DNA of 64,000 nt. Origin: Eledone cirrhosa. Its lineage: Eukaryota; Mollusca; Cephalopoda; Octopoda; Eledonidae. The position numbers and the translations under genes are program-made. Positions within the stretch are counted from its first letter, which is position 1, and every line of letters begins with the position of its first letter. This document shows, one piece after another, positions 21,860 through 34,010 of the stretch. The stretch spans positions 171,135,333 through 171,199,332 of the forward strand of contig OZ024743.1 in the NCBI GenBank assembly GCA_964016885.1. Direction: 5' to 3'. The notes beneath the pieces are model-generated. The model was not told the DNA's origin, searched no databases, and saw only the letters and a program-made list of their open reading frames with translations.

Positions 21860-22904
21860 TTCATACTTTCCAAGCCTGCTTTTTGGCCTTGATTGACTCC
21901 TCCACCTTACTGTTCCACCACCAAGTTACTCTCCTCCTGCCAATAGGTCTGCTCCAGCCACAGATTTTATCAGTCGCTTTCACCAGGTTAACTTTCATGA
22001 ATTCCCACTGTTCCTCTATATTGTACGTCTCTAATTGCTCTTCCTTATTGTCAAAAGCATCAAGTAATAAGCTTTTAAATTTGTCACTGGCTGTGGGGTC
22101 CTTCAACTTCCATATTCTTCTCCTCAAGGTAGTCCTCCTCTGTTGTCGAGTATGTTTATTCCTGACTATGAGGTCACTAACTACCAGGCTATGTTGGGAG
22201 GTGCATTTAGTGTTTACAACAGACACTTTGTCATGTCTTCTAGTAAGGATATAATCTATCTGGCTGGCATTCTCCCGTAATCTATAGGTGATCAAGTGAT
22301 TTTCTCGTTTGTTGAAGTTTGTGTTACAGATAGTTAGGTTATTAGCATCACAGAATTCCAGGATTCTGAAGCCTTCCTCATTTTTAGTACCAAAGCCATA
22401 GCCTCCATGGATCCCATCATAGCCATCACTATGTTGTCCAACGTGACCATCTAGGTCGCCATCAATAATTAAGTAGTCGCTGTCTAGCGTGGAAGATAGA
22501 TGTTAAATGATGATGATGATGATGTCGGTTATTTGGGAGGTAGTGTGCATTAGCGACTCATAGAACCTGTCCTTTATAACGTCAGGTAGACCAGAATGGG
22601 GTGCATAATCTGATATTACTGTCACAGTAGTTCTATTTAGAACTAGTCTAATTTTAATTATTCTGTCATTCACTCTATTTATGTCAATTACCTTATCTAC
22701 CCATTTTTCAGCTAACATAATTCCTACTCCACCCAGTCCGTTGTCATTTCCCACCCAGAAAAGTTTATATCGCTTTTTACCCACAATGAATCTAGCAGAC
22801 CCACCTCTCCACCTAGTCTCTTGAACACAACAAACATCAACTTCCTTAAGTTCAAGCATCTCTACAACCTCGTTTGAGCGACCTTTCAATGTGCCTATGT
22901 TCAT
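21860..22904 (-). pseudogene. LINE AP-like endonuclease domain (copy 2), interrupted
   Basis: Starts at ATG 22904 with MNIGTLKGRSNEVVEMLEL, CVQETRWRGGSARF, LFWVGNDNGLGGVGIMLAEK and VISDYAPHSG. The frame then stops at a 40-bp insertion (22482-22521) right before the GDLDGHVG block. It resumes at 22295 with TYRLRENASQIDYILTRR and continues into the RT linker (RRVTWWWNSKVEESIKAKKQ). It supplies the 8 bp missing from copy 1. Confidence 0.8.
22482..22521 (+). mobile_element. About 40-bp 5'-truncated LINE tail inserted in LINE copy 2
   Basis: Reads CTAGCGTGGAAGATAGATG, then TTAAATGATGATGATGATGATG. This is the extreme 3' end of the same LINE family (compare the GCGTGGGAGATGGACGTTAAA segment before the tail of copy 1 at 14790-14823). 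It is in opposite orientation to the host copy. Removing it restores the uninterrupted endonuclease sequence seen in copy 1. Confidence 0.8.
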
Positions 22905-23069
22905 GGTACCAACTCTGAAGTTGGGTGGGTGGAATGGATGGGATAGAGGGGCAAGGGGGACGGAATTATGTTGGTCATCCATGTCTGAAATAAAGAGGTG
23001 GGGGGACAACCTTAGCTCTAACCCTCAGTAGAATCTACAATGAGGTGAGAATATCCTGGATCTCTGCTT

Positions 23070-24870
23070 TACAAATACTGCAGTGCTCATCCACAATGTA
23101 AAGGTGACATCAATGATTTTCTTGGATCATAACTTAGTATAACTAACGATATATGGTCCAAGAGAGTCAGTAGAGATGCAACCATTAAGAAGCACTGGGA
23201 ATTTATCCAGCCTAAACATTCACAAGGCTAACTGGAAAAAGATCCAGGGAAAGATCCTGAAGAAAAACTGGAGCGACAACATCACTACACAAGATACCAA
23301 CACACAATTTCAACACTTCATGACAATAAAAACCATATGCCATAAGTTTGTCCTGGAAAAAAAGGCCAACAGACACAAAAATCCTTATGAGATGAAGAAC
23401 AAAGATTTCAAACCTGCTAAATGCACAAAAGAAGAACAAGGAATCTTATCTGAAACAGGCACTACTTCAAATTGAAACTGCACTCAAACTTTCCCATGAG
23501 AATGAGAGGGCAAAGAGAAGCCAAGGCTATAGAAAATATTAAAATAAACCTTAAGGCCTTTTTTAAATTTGCAAAAGAAACCGCCACGATACACTGTAAG
23601 ATTGGCCACTTTTCCATAAAAATAGTTCATTAACCGAGGATCCTTAAGGGATAAGTGAAACACTGAATGAACAGTACAAAAGTATTTTCACACACCCAAT
23701 GAAGCACATGCAAATAACAAAGCCAGAGGAATTCTTTGATGCCATAACACTCCACAAAGAAATGGCGACCATCAACCACATAGACATAATGGAGTAAGAT
23801 GTGATATTCCTCTAAGAAGAAATGAGAACAAATTCAGCTGCTGGACCTGATGGATTCCCAGCAATCCTAAAAACATCAAGCATGCCTTAGCAAGACCACT
23901 GAAGATCCTCTTCAGAAGTTCTCTGACTAGTAGTAAACTATCCAGAGAGCTAAAAGAAGGCACAATATGCCCTATCCATAAAGGAGGAAACAGAATAGAG
24001 GCTAGTCTCCCTGACGTCACATATCAGTAAGGCCATGGAATGAATCATCAGAAAGAAATTGATTACGCTTCCTTTCACCCAGGAAGAAGCTGCCTTACAC
24101 AGCTTTTACAACACTATGACTGGGTACTGAAACAACTGCTGGACAGCTCACATGTGGGCGTGATATATCTTGACTTTGCGAAGGACTTCAACAAAGTCGA
24201 CATGGAATGATTTGTTAGAAACTACACAGACTCGGCATAACTAGAAAAGTAGGTGAGTGGCTGCATGACTTCTTAAAAGACAAAAGCCAATGGGGCCCTC
24301 TTAAAGGAAACATTAATAACAAGTGGGGTTCCTCAGAGCATAGTCTTAGGACCACTACTGTTTTTGGTGGCTCTCTCAGACATGCCTTCTGTAGTTCATA
24401 GAACATCCCTCACTAACTATGCTGATGACACTAAGGTAGCACAAGCAATCAAAAACCCGGCTGATGCTGCCCTTTTACAAGATCTGGATGCCATATACAA
24501 ATGGGCCGAGGACAACAACATGCAATTTAATACTGGAAAATTTCAAGCCCTGCAATATCAACCTGCTAACACAAGGACAGTACAACACAGTTACACTGGA
24601 CCAGGAGGAATCAAAATCCCTGTGTCGAAATCGATACGAGACTTGGATATAGACATGAACGACGATGCATCATTTTCTTCACACATCATGAGAGTGGTGA
24701 CAATGTGCAGATGATTGGATCATCTGGCTGGATCTTGAGGACTTTCAGGACAAGAGCCCGAGAGACCATGTTGGTTCTATGGAGGACATTTGTCCTAAAC
24801 CGACTGAACTATTGCTCCCAGCTGTGGTCACCCCATAGTCTCAAACAAAAATGTAGACAGTGACCTTGCT
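23070..24870 (+). pseudogene. CR1/jockey-like LINE relic
   Basis: Begins with an endonuclease end (DLCFTNTAVLIHNVK, then IFLDHNLV), followed by a linker frame 23176-23475 (SLNIHKANWKKIQGKILKKN). RT traces occur between about 23800 and 24714: TSGVPQSIVLGP-like sequence near 24320 and NYADDTKVAQAIKNPADAAL in the frame 24364-24714, with KWAEDNNMQFNTGKF after it. Many stops and frame changes. The RT differs clearly from the LINEs on either side. Confidence 0.75.
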
Positions 24871-24882
24871 GCAAAATTGTCT

Positions 24883-25172
24883 TTAGTCTATCATATCAAT
24901 CCCAGAACTTATTTTTTCAAGTATGGTACTTATTTTATTGATCTCTCTTTTGTCAAACTATTAAGTTATGGAACATAAACACAAACTGACACACACACAC
25001 ACACACACACGCATGCATGATGGGCTTCTGCAGTTTTCATCTATCCAATTCCACATACAGTGGCCAAGTCATGGCTATATTACAACAGATTTAATTGCCC
25101 TGCTGCGAGACTGAAGTCAGAACCACATGGTTGTAAAGCAAACTCCTTAACCATACAGCTATGCCTGCACCT
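24883..25172 (-). repeat. tRNA-derived SINE, cephalopod type with internal (CA)n
   Basis: On the minus strand: GGCATAGCTGTATGGTTAAG (A-box region), CCATGTGGTTCTGACTTCAGTC (B-box region), a body with CCATGACTTGGCC and GAAGCCCATCATG, an internal (TG)n, and the tail GACAAAAGAGAGATCAATA with AATAAGTACC. This matches what I recall as a widespread octopus/squid SINE layout. Somewhat decayed. Confidence 0.75.
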
Positions 25173-25377
25173 ATGTTTAATTTCTTTGCTGCATGCATAA
25201 CACACACACCCATTATATCCAAGTTTGGATCATATCTGAAGAAGCGTCGATTAAGAGTCGGGATTCGATCACATGATCAAACACAAGCTGATCCATATGG
25301 AAACAAATTGTAATATGTAATAAAGTTTACAAAACGCTGCAATTCTTATTGTCTCTAATATATATATATATATACAT
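25173..25377. other. Spacer with (TA)n
   Basis: Unrecognised sequence ending in a short (TA)n at about 25358-25375. Confidence 0.45.
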
Positions 25378-25570
25378 GTCATTAGGAAGGGCATTCAGTT
25401 TTAGAAACCATGCAAAAAATGGAATGTATTGAATGTGACAGAGACCCCCACCTCCACACTTATCTTAAGTACAGTAGCTTCTATTATGTATTGACTTGAT
25501 CAGTTAATACCCATTTAACCCCCTGCCACCATTGAAAATGGACGAAAAATGATAACTATGATGATGATGC
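25378..25570 (+). repeat. SINE/LINE 3'-tail fragment ending in (GAT)n
   Basis: Contains AGGAAGGGCATTCAG, then AGAAACCATGC and ends AAAATGGACGAAAAATGATAA-like sequence and GATGATGATG. It is a truncated repeat whose tail resembles that of the RTE/jockey-type LINE, as expected for a SINE mobilised by it. A second block of the same sort (GTTAGGAAGGGCATCCAGC) lies at 25928-25975. Confidence 0.6.
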
Positions 25571-26139
25571 TTTTTCTTTTCAAACCAAATTCTCATCTGT
25601 ATATCTGATAACAGACTTAGTTGAAAAAATCCAGAAACATTTCACTAAACACCTTCCTAAAAACTCCAGCAGTCTCCCATTAGAAGCAAAGTGCATCATA
25701 AATGACTGTGCCCATGTACAAAGTGTTAAATAACAAAGTTAGCCTTACCTTTTAGAACTTTTCTTTTTCAAATAACAATACTTCAGTGAGTGACAAGAGG
25801 CTAGTGTTGGCGATTGAACGGAGACAGTATAACGTTTTAAATGACCCTTCTGTTTGGATGAGCAATGTGACCTCTCTAGTTCTGGTGTCACGATAAAACG
25901 CACATACTACACTCTATAAAATGGTTAGTGTTAGGAAGGGCATCCAGCAATAGAAACCATGCCAAATAGGGAACGTATGACCAAGCCGCAAAAACGATGG
26001 TGATTTCCAACTATCGCTTTTAATTTCATTGTTTATTTTCACATTTTGGCAAATGAATCTAGTACAATGCCTGAACATGTATCTCTGTAAAATGTCATTT
26101 AAAAATACGCATTAAGAAAGTTATGAAGAACTTCTTCCC
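25571..26139. other. Unassigned stretch with one short repeat block
   Basis: Apart from the GGAAGGGCATCCAGC block at about 25933 nothing is recognised. Confidence 0.45.
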
Positions 26140-26430
26140 ACATCCTGGATGTCGCAGTTAGTGCGAGATTCCACAGTTTCCGCAGTCGAGCGGAGTAAGA
26201 CCTTCAAATCTGTCGGCCAGCTACATTTTTCAGCCTATGGCTTTCGAGACGTTTGGGCAAGTCGGGCCGCTGACTGCGAGGTTCCTCTCTTCACTGGTGG
26301 CTCGCCTAATACAGGTAACTGGCGAATCTCGCGAGGGCGCTTGGTTGTTCCAGCGGATTAGCCTCGCCATCACCCGAGGCAAAGCTGCGAGTGTACTGGC
26401 TTGCCTCAAAAATCATTAGAGAGGTTGCCC
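26140..26430 (+). pseudogene. Retroelement C-terminal fragment (QRISLAI type)
   Basis: Two overlapping frames encode MAFETFGQVGPLTARFLSSL and WLFQRISLAITRGKAASVLA. The same pattern (AVET-G--GP...WLFQRIS) occurs on the minus strand at 43800-44358. I know this as the C-terminal part of an RT-coding element spread among invertebrates, perhaps a degenerate nuclease. GC content is visibly above the flanks. No RT is present. Confidence 0.6.
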
Positions 26431-26642
26431 GGTACTCCTCGCGACATGGCCGTCTTTTGCTCACCCTTCCTTTACATTTTCTTTAATATTGCAACATTAA
26501 AGGAATATATCCTTCTGAAAGAATCGCGAGCAATATATAATGTTATTTAAGCATTTGTAATGTTTTTTATGTATATATTTAAAACATATTTGTTATGTTA
26601 TTCTACTGTAAATTTATTTATATGCTTTGTATACATCATGTG

Positions 26643-26838
26643 TTCGCGGTGAATTGGCAGTATCAGTAGAGGTTTGGACGCAATGCTTTCTAGCATAGTT
26701 ACATCCCTTTACGGTCAGAGTTCAAATCCCGTCGAGGTTAACTTTGCCTTTTATCCTTACGGGGGTCGATTAAATAAAGTACCAGTAATGTACTCGGTAT
26801 TTGCTGGCCTTGTGCCAAAAGTAGAAACAATTATTACT
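26643..26838 (+). repeat. tRNA-derived SINE
   Basis: Same family as 18885-19068: TGGCAGTATCAGTAGAG, GAGTTCAAATCCCG, GGGGGTCGATTAAATAAAG, tail TTGTGCCAAAAGTAGAAAC. A few substitutions in the A-box region. Confidence 0.85.
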
Positions 26839-27810
26839 AAATTTGATTCCTTACATTACTAATATATAATAAAATAAAAGTCGAATCGTGTCCGTACTAA
26901 ACTTTAGTTATGTTGACAATACAATGAAATATACAACCAGAATAGTTATTTTCTTAAGCACGGTGTTTGTGTAGTATAGAATGAGTAAGATTTAACAAAT
27001 TGAACAGTGAAACAGAGGACGTATGATAAAAGGACTATCCATTTTCTTTTTGTATATGTAATGTGGATTATATTAATTCACCATAGAGGGATGGGTTATA
27101 TTGGAGAGGTATCAAGATTGTCTGATATATTACTACATTTAGTTAGAAAGATATCATATATGTGTATGTTTATATATCACAAACTTACCTAGATATCTTG
27201 CTGACTTCCACACATCGTCAACTTTAGATGGAAAAACAACTCAGTGACTAAAACATTAAATTCTATTTCAAGTTGTTCGCCTTTTTATATAATAGTTACC
27301 ACACAAGCGTGAAACCGGTGTAACAAACTTTACCTTTCTTACGTATCTAATAACCCGTGCACCGGTGTCGTCAACAATCTTGGTACAGATATTTATCTCA
27401 AGTCGTATTTACGTTTTACTGCAAAGATCAAATATTGGTGCAAGTTCGTTATGTTCGCACATCACATATCTAATATTACCTTCTTTTTTTTTTTTTTTAT
27501 GAATATAAGTGATTCGTTACATCACACCCTCCCGGAATCAGTGTGACGAAATATTTGAGAAGTGATTTAATACAAAAAAAAAATTCTATTCGAAAGTTGG
27601 AACGAGTTTGAGTCTGGGAAATGTGCTTAGCTGTTTCAATGAGATTTCAAAGCCATCTCAGCTGCTCTGAGGCAGAGATAATCAGATTTAAGATTATACA
27701 GATTAAAAGGGAAGCTACTCTTGGAGAAAAACTTGTTGCTGAGCGGTGTGAGAAATCCTGCATGTTTGTTTTAACAGAATGCAAGCAAATAAACATAGTT
27801 TATATGTAAA
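26839..27810. other. AT-rich intergenic stretch
   Basis: About 1 kb with T-run (27487-27499) and A-run. No gene or repeat that I can support. Confidence 0.5.
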
Positions 27811-28017
27811 CTAGCAGAGGCACTCGGCGTTACTCGGGAATGAAAGTGTTCCTTATATATTAGAAGAAAGCAAAACATGTATAGAAATTTGTTATTCTAA
27901 ATTTCATTTATTCTTCAATTAAGGTACATGATGAAATCAATTCTTAAATTCATAATACAGAAAAAAAAAAAAAATTTAAATACAAAATGTATCACTTTTA
28001 TGAGGGGAAAGAAATTT

Positions 28018-29420
28018 TATCACATATGTTGAAGGAAATTACGTAGGAGCTTCTGGGTAAGCAGCATTCTTTGTTTTCTGGTTTGTAAACTACCCACCCT
28101 GGAGCAACCAACATAAAGTTGACCATAAGAAAAGCAAGGTTGACTTAAGTACAAACCAATAGATTCCAAAGTCTGACCTTGAACTTTATTGATAGACATT
28201 GCAAAGCAAAGTTGCACTGGGAATTGTGTTCGTTTGAACTAAAAAAGGCACGCCTTTAGAGTTGGTCCCAGGGTTACTTACTCCAGTAAGTACCACCGGA
28301 TCCCAACTACTAATTTTAATAGAAAGAAGATATTGAAGACCTTTCATACAATTTATTTTTTTGTGAGAATTATCTCTCTCTACATTCGAAGTAATAACTG
28401 GAGCATGAAGAGTTTCTCAAAACGAGTATCAAAATAACTTGCATTTATTGTAGTCCGTGTATTACAAATGTGGTAACAAAACGTACCTGGTGGCATGATA
28501 TGGTGTAATCCTGAATTATAAGATATGGTTGGAAAAAGCTTAACATATCTGCGCTCGATGTGGTCAGTTTGAGAGCTTGCCGCCAAAAAGAGGAAGATCG
28601 CTTTTTTGCTCTATCTTTTATAATCCCTGGAACGGAAGTTTAAGGAATATTCTAGAAATTCAACGGGAAGTAACTCTAGCTACTTCCCTTGTCTAGAGAG
28701 CGCTACACGTCTGTTGGTTTGATTGGAATTCTTGTAATAAAAACATGTTCCCCAGAGGCACACCCAGTGACAATGGTAGCTTCAATCACATTAAGTGATA
28801 ATGCCTTCAAAATCAACCTTGTCCCATTGCATAATTTAGGAAAGGTTTATGTGGAGGAGATGCAGGTGGCTCAAGAGAATTAAGGAACTCTGTTGGGTAG
28901 TGGACAGTTTGATTTCCATCAAGGACTGAATCAATTGATTTGCACTCCTTAATTACTGTTAGAATCTCATTCATTAGCTCATAGTTATTCCTTGATGCTA
29001 CAGCAAGTGCAATTCCTTTTTGTTACCTTACCTTGGAAAGAAGCAATGTTGTTCCAAATACTTTACCTGTGCCACCTGGAACATCAAGAGAGAAAATTCC
29101 TCTGACCGACGAAATGATTTCATCATGTATAGCGTTCTTCTGGAAGAAATTTAGTCTCATATTCATTCACAAATGCAGCCAACTCCGTGATGTCATAACT
29201 TGTCTCTCTTGAAGTTAAAGCACTAACTTGACGGTTTGCTTTTGGCAGTCCGGAACCAGACTTTTGCAAATTTTTGCCTCAAATGGCCAAAACTTGATCC
29301 TTAATTTCAATCAGTGCTTGATTGAAAATTTCTTTAGAGAACTGAATATTGCAACCTGGGTTTGCCTGCTGAACTGCATACTTTAAGTCCCCAGCCATGT
29401 CCTCTCAATGTTTCATATAA
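28018..29420 (-). pseudogene. Helitron Pif1-like helicase, broken
   Basis: In gene order: ALIEIKDQVLAI, then SGLPKANRQ and ETSYDITEL (29.2-29.35 kb); the Walker A stretch DVPGGTGKVF at about 29060-29090; CYHICNTRTTINASY near 28450; and the C-terminal PVQLCFAMSINKVQGQTLES, LYVGCSRVGS (28020-28217). The helicase would unwind DNA during rolling-circle transposition. Stops and frameshifts are frequent, and about 250 bases near 28620-28900 are hard to align. Confidence 0.8.
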
Positions 29421-30190
29421 AGCTGTAGGGACTGCCAATTTGACACATGTTCAGCATAATTGTAAAAAGGTTACAAAGTTTCCTTTGAGAATCTAACACT
29501 GATCCTTCAGTCAATGCAAGGTCCCAATGATGATCATTTTCTAACAAACCTCATTGATAGGATGCTTCTAGTAAGTTTCACATACATGACCATTTACTCT
29601 CCTCAAATTTTGGAATAATTTTGGACTATGTACTTCATGCAAAGGAGCTGTAAGTAGTAGCATTCTGCTTGGCTTGAGTGGACACTATAAACTCAGGTAT
29701 ATAGTTGCCATTTATTGTTCCTCGATGTGTAATACTTGGGTAATTCTGGGTAAAGGAGTTATCTTCATCTTCATCTTCTTGACATAACTTAAAATAAGCA
29801 GTAAGGTGAAAGTGTTTGTTTCAAAGCTGTTTGTTTTGTAAAGATAACCCTTTGGCTATTCTCTAGATGGACACTCAGTTGAATAATGGCTGGGTACCTC
29901 TCATCAATAGGAAAATTGAAGATGTGCCAAAAAGCCTCATTGCAACATATTTATTTGCCTATCTCATACTGCGTAATTTCATCATTTTTGTTTATCTGCT
30001 GACTGCCATTCTGTATAAGAGTGTATATTGCAGCATCTAAACCTTTGTTTATATATTTGCAAACATATTTAATGAACTTAACAGAGTTTCAGAATTCAAT
30101 ATTGATATGGGCTTTGAAAGTTTTTGCAAGAATCCACCAATTATAAATGATGAATTCTCGCCATTGATAATCGGTGGGTTGTACCCTTTG
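29420..30190 (-). pseudogene. Helitron middle region, poorly readable
   Basis: Between the Rep and helicase parts. Only scattered similarity could be read. A local rearrangement at 30147-30238 contains both an inverted and a direct copy of short blocks. Confidence 0.45.
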
Positions 30191-31760
30191 TTTACATATT
30201 TATAAGAACCCACCGATTATCAATGATGAATTCTCGCCCATTTCTCATTTTTTGTTTCAGAAGTGAATTCACCATGCCCAGATTTTCTTCTCTGGTAAAG
30301 AGGATAGCCATCTTCTCCAGTTTTGGTACAGGGAGACATGGGTAGTTCTTGGTACACTTATGGGTGGTTCTTGGTAAATGCATGAGGGGCGTTGATTAAT
30401 TGAACCATAAGGCCTATGAATCACTTGTGGCTTGACAATTTCATGCAGCAAAGGAACTTGTTGTGGATCAGGCAGCTTGGCTGAGATAAGTGAGTTAATA
30501 TTATTTGGCCGATGTTTTTCATGTAACCAAATTAAAACGAGGGCATGCGACATCCTCATTTTTACCATTTAATTGTATACATGTCATATTTGACTGGTCC
30601 AAAGACTTCACCTTTTTAGGAGATCAATCAGTTTTATGATTTTAAATCTGAACACTCTAGCCTTTGTTATCAGCAGCCAATGCCCCTTCATTGCTGATTG
30701 TATCTCTTAGGTGAATGTAATCTGACGCACAGAGCTTTTTCTGATGTGTTCTAATGTAAAGAAGCCTTCTTCTTTCAAGTTTTGCATACATATCAACTGT
30801 GAAATGCTGGAAGAGCTCAAATGAACGATGAAGAAAATTGAAGTCTTGCTCTCATAACATGAAAAGGTAAGCAGCTTACTTTGTCAGTGCAGGAGCTCTC
30901 ATTTTAGGATTTGATGCCAAATTGATATCCATCTTGGCAAAATACATAGATTAATGGATACTGGAGTGCATCATATGATCGATGAGCTGCATTTATGTGC
31001 TGCAGTTTATTTCCTCTTCCTTATTTGTCACAAAATATAATTGCAAAAACTGTGGATTTTTGCCATATCTTGCAGATCAAAGATTAACTCTTCTTTCAGA
31101 TTTGGAAAGTTCAATGGTTGTTGTAAAGCCTGCTCCCTGTAATTTGCCACAAAATATAACTGAAAAAAATTGTGGATTTTTGCCTTCAGTTGGCAACAAA
31201 GATTCAATAGGGTGGTATATATGACCTCGAAATTTAAAGGTTAGCTTGAAGTTCCCTTCTATTATAATATTGATCCAAAAGTAAGTAATTTGGAAAGCGG
31301 AATTGTAACTTCTAATGTTTTTCAAGAAGTGCATACTCTTTGATGTATTTCCCAAAAGAAACACCTTCAAAGTATCTGGGGGTGTACCAAATGTCAATAG
31401 AACAACCATTTCCCACCCCATCCCAACACATAGTGGGGATTTCTCTTTCCCATTTCTTTCCTTTGCAAAAGCTGCACTCTTTTGCCATTGCTCCAATACC
31501 AATCAATTTCTCTGTAGAATAATCATGTTTTGGATCATAGTTGAAAGCTGATCTTTTTCAAGTTCCCTTTAAAGGTGCAACTCTTTTGTCAAACGCATTC
31601 AGCCTATCTTGATCAAGCTGCTTATGTCTCTTCTCTGTAGTGAAGTCTTGCAGCAATTGTTTGCTCCTGGTTTTTTCTGTCGAACCTCTCACTGACCTAT
31701 TGTCTCATTGGCTTCTCTGGCAGCTTATTCAAACGTTTTTCTCTTTCTCCTTTTAACTCT
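30190..31760 (-). pseudogene. Helitron Rep-like N-terminal region, broken
   Basis: Readable blocks, in gene order: KRVAPLKGT-type repeats, NIRSYNSAFQITYFW, HIYHPIESLLPTEGKNPQF (frame 31077-31502), AKLERRRLLYIRTHQKK and SDYIHLRD near 30750, then SHALVLIWLHEKHRPNNINS and LPDPQQVPLLHE (30269-30568) and DNRWVLINM. The SHALVLIW block corresponds to the HUH motif of the Rep nuclease, but the second His is Leu here, so this copy could not nick. Many stops. Confidence 0.75.
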
Positions 31761-32070
31761 TCCCTTTTGCATTTTGTTGATATAATTGTTCTAACCATTT
31801 TTCCCTTTCCTCTTGAGACTCATTGGCCCTGCATGCAGTAGCTCTCTGCCTGTCAGTTTCACGTCTTTGCAGGGGACAGGGGGCTCTAGTGACCTTGCTG
31901 TAGCTACCTGTACTTACCTCTGCCACACTGTAGAATACGGTTCTTTGTTTTAATTAGCTTTTGGAAGATCATCACTAAAATCATTTGTATTAGGTTCTAT
32001 TTCCTCTGTTTTCTCCTCTCCAGGTTATCCCTCTCTTCTTGTGTTGCTTGTAACGTTTGAAGAGCTTGTG

Positions 32071-32480
32071 GACACTCAGAACATTGTTCTTTTTGGCACC
32101 ATTTTTGAAAGCTAAAATGAGAATTAAATGAGAAATGAATGAAAGTTACGTGAATATCTTTACCAGCGGAATCTAAATCCTCGGCGAAGCTTACCTCATT
32201 TAAGATTTCATTGCAGCTGGAATGCTAGAATCATTGGAGCTCAGTGTGTTATTGTGCTTATTAGGTATCACCTCACTTTGATAACATCAAATAGCTCTGT
32301 GTCTTTTTGTGGTAAAGTGCGTTTGTGTTGTAGTTAGTATCACCTAACTTTCTAAGACTGGTAAAATGACTTTATAAAAGCTAATGCAGTGTGGTTAAAC
32401 TTCAACTGATAAATTGGTCTTAACAATATTGTGTTTTTATTTCTTAAGAGTATTCTAGACTCTTGTGGAACGCCAAAGAA
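32071..32480. other. Spacer
   Basis: No recognised feature. May include the Helitron 5' end. Confidence 0.4.
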
Positions 32481-32483
32481 GTA

Positions 32484-32487
32484 TCCC

Positions 32488-32581
<94 letters not shown>

Positions 32582-33090
32582 GGACATAGAAGCAAACAGA
32601 ACCATCTCTATACGTGAAAAATTTAGAAGTACTAGCATTTTCTTCCTTTCGCTGACGCGTATGTGTATATGTGTGTGCATATGTGTGCATGTGTGTATGT
32701 GCATATGCATATATCTATATGTATGAGTATATAAATATAAACGCCCAAACACAGACACGCTTACGAAAATACACTCTCACAGACTTACATTCACACAAAC
32801 TTACATTCACACAAACACACACATACATTTACACAAACGCACACATGCATTCACACAAACTCACATTCACACAAACACACACACATACATTTACACAAAC
32901 GCACACATACATTCACACAAAACACACACATACATTTACACAAACACACATACATTCACACAAACGCACACATTTACACACACGCACACATACATTTAAT
33001 CAAATACACACATACATTGAAACAAACGCACACATACATTCACACACATTTACACAAACACACACATACACGTACACTCAAATACAGTGT
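32484..33090. repeat. (AC)n microsatellite and CA-rich minisatellite
   Basis: A pure (AC)n run covers about 32492-32577. From about 32780 to 33070 blocks of ACATTCACACAAAC and ACATTTACACAAACGC type repeat irregularly. Frames across them (HTHT, VCVC) are not genes. Confidence 0.9.
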
Positions 33091-33412
33091 AGTTTTTTCA
33101 CCACCCCTTCCTTCCTTTTATACACACATACATTCATGCAGGCAGCAGACGTAAAAAGAGAGGAGTAGTATGAGGTAGTTAGACTACTCCTCTTTCTTTA
33201 CGTGTTGTCACGGAATCACATAAATTTATATATTGATAAATTCGCGTTCGTTTGTTTTGGAAATACAAAGCGTAATTTTTCATGAGGGAGAGAAGAGAGT
33301 ACGCGCCCTCTTTCTCTGCTAATGCTTACTTTCCTTCCTCCTCTCTTCCCTCATTTTTATGATCACTGCTACAATAGTGTAGCGTTAAATCTTTTATTTA
33401 CAATCTATATAT
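33091..33412. other. Spacer with an 11-bp inverted repeat
   Basis: AGAGGAGTAGT (about 33161-33171) and ACTACTCCTCT (33183-33193) form a short hairpin. Nothing else is recognised. Confidence 0.45.
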
Positions 33413-34010
33413 CTTTAGCAGCGTAGTATATAAAAAGTTATTGATACACGAGTAACATCATAATGATGTCAACAGCAGAAATTAGAGATGAAATGTATGT
33501 TTATTTTTGTTGTAGCACAAATAATTGTTTCTACTTTAGGTACAAGGCCAGCAATTATCCAGTGCATTACTGGTACTTTATTTTATCAACCCCGTAAGGA
33601 TGAAAGGCAAAGTCAACCTCGGCGGGATTTGAACTCAGATCGTAAAGGGACGTAACTATGCTGGAAAGCATGGCGTCCGACCCTCTACCGATACTGCCAA
33701 TCCACCGCCCTTGTAGCACAAATAATGTTTGTTAACTTGTATGGTTGAAGTTACACATAAAATGAAGTTACAAAAGGGAATGTGCCATTGTGCCGGAAAG
33801 CCGGCAGGCCAAAGTGCAAAATCTCACCGTCACATGTTGTACGTGTTGCTGGTTCGAAGTTCCGGGTGCGAGAGAGAGATTCTTCAAATCTTCGCGGGGA
33901 ATTTCTCCCTCAGGACGCGTAGGGATACATCCTTTTCTACTGGCGTTGATTGGCTGAGCTGAGCCAAATCACGCACAGAGAATGTATGTGGGCCCACGGA
34001 ATGTAGGTCA
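33413..34010. repeat. Left copy of an LTR-like direct repeat (with SINE)
   Basis: Begins TTTAGCAGCGTAGTATATAA and ends GTAGGTCACTACA. The same sequence returns at 35437-35931. It contains a TATA-like TATATAAAAAG near its start and a minus-strand SINE at 33528-33713. The final CA agrees with an LTR end, but a TG at the start is not evident, so a plain duplication is possible. Confidence 0.6.
33528..33713 (-). repeat. tRNA-derived SINE inside the left LTR-like repeat
   Basis: Full SINE of the 18885 family in reverse. The sequence TTGTAGCACAAATAAT stands on both sides (about 33513-33528 and 33711-33726) as target duplication. Confidence 0.9.

Larger units (their letters stand above)
19498..23010 (-). 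mobile_element. Near-full-length RTE/jockey-type LINE (copy 2)
   Basis: Minus-strand copy of the LINE at 11240-14823, with the same domain order and the same (CAT)n-type 3' tail at 19498-19510. It is broken by several frameshifts and by a short insertion at 22482-22521. A possible 5' leader reaches 23010. Confidence 0.85.
27811..32070 (-). mobile_element. Decayed autonomous Helitron
   Basis: Minus-strand element with a replication-initiator region toward 30-32 kb and a Pif1-type helicase toward 28-29.4 kb, the Helitron order. The 3' end on the minus strand is a weak hairpin (CTCG/CGGG with one wobble) followed by CTAG at 27814-27811, then T, as expected for CTRR and insertion between A and T. 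The 5' end is not identified. No frame longer than about 140 codons survives. Confidence 0.75.

Noticed and set aside
24421..24460. CTGATGA string followed by A-rich sequence, possible hammerhead
   Set aside because: It encodes the YADD motif of an RT (TAT GCT GAT GAC); no GAAA with closing stems follows.
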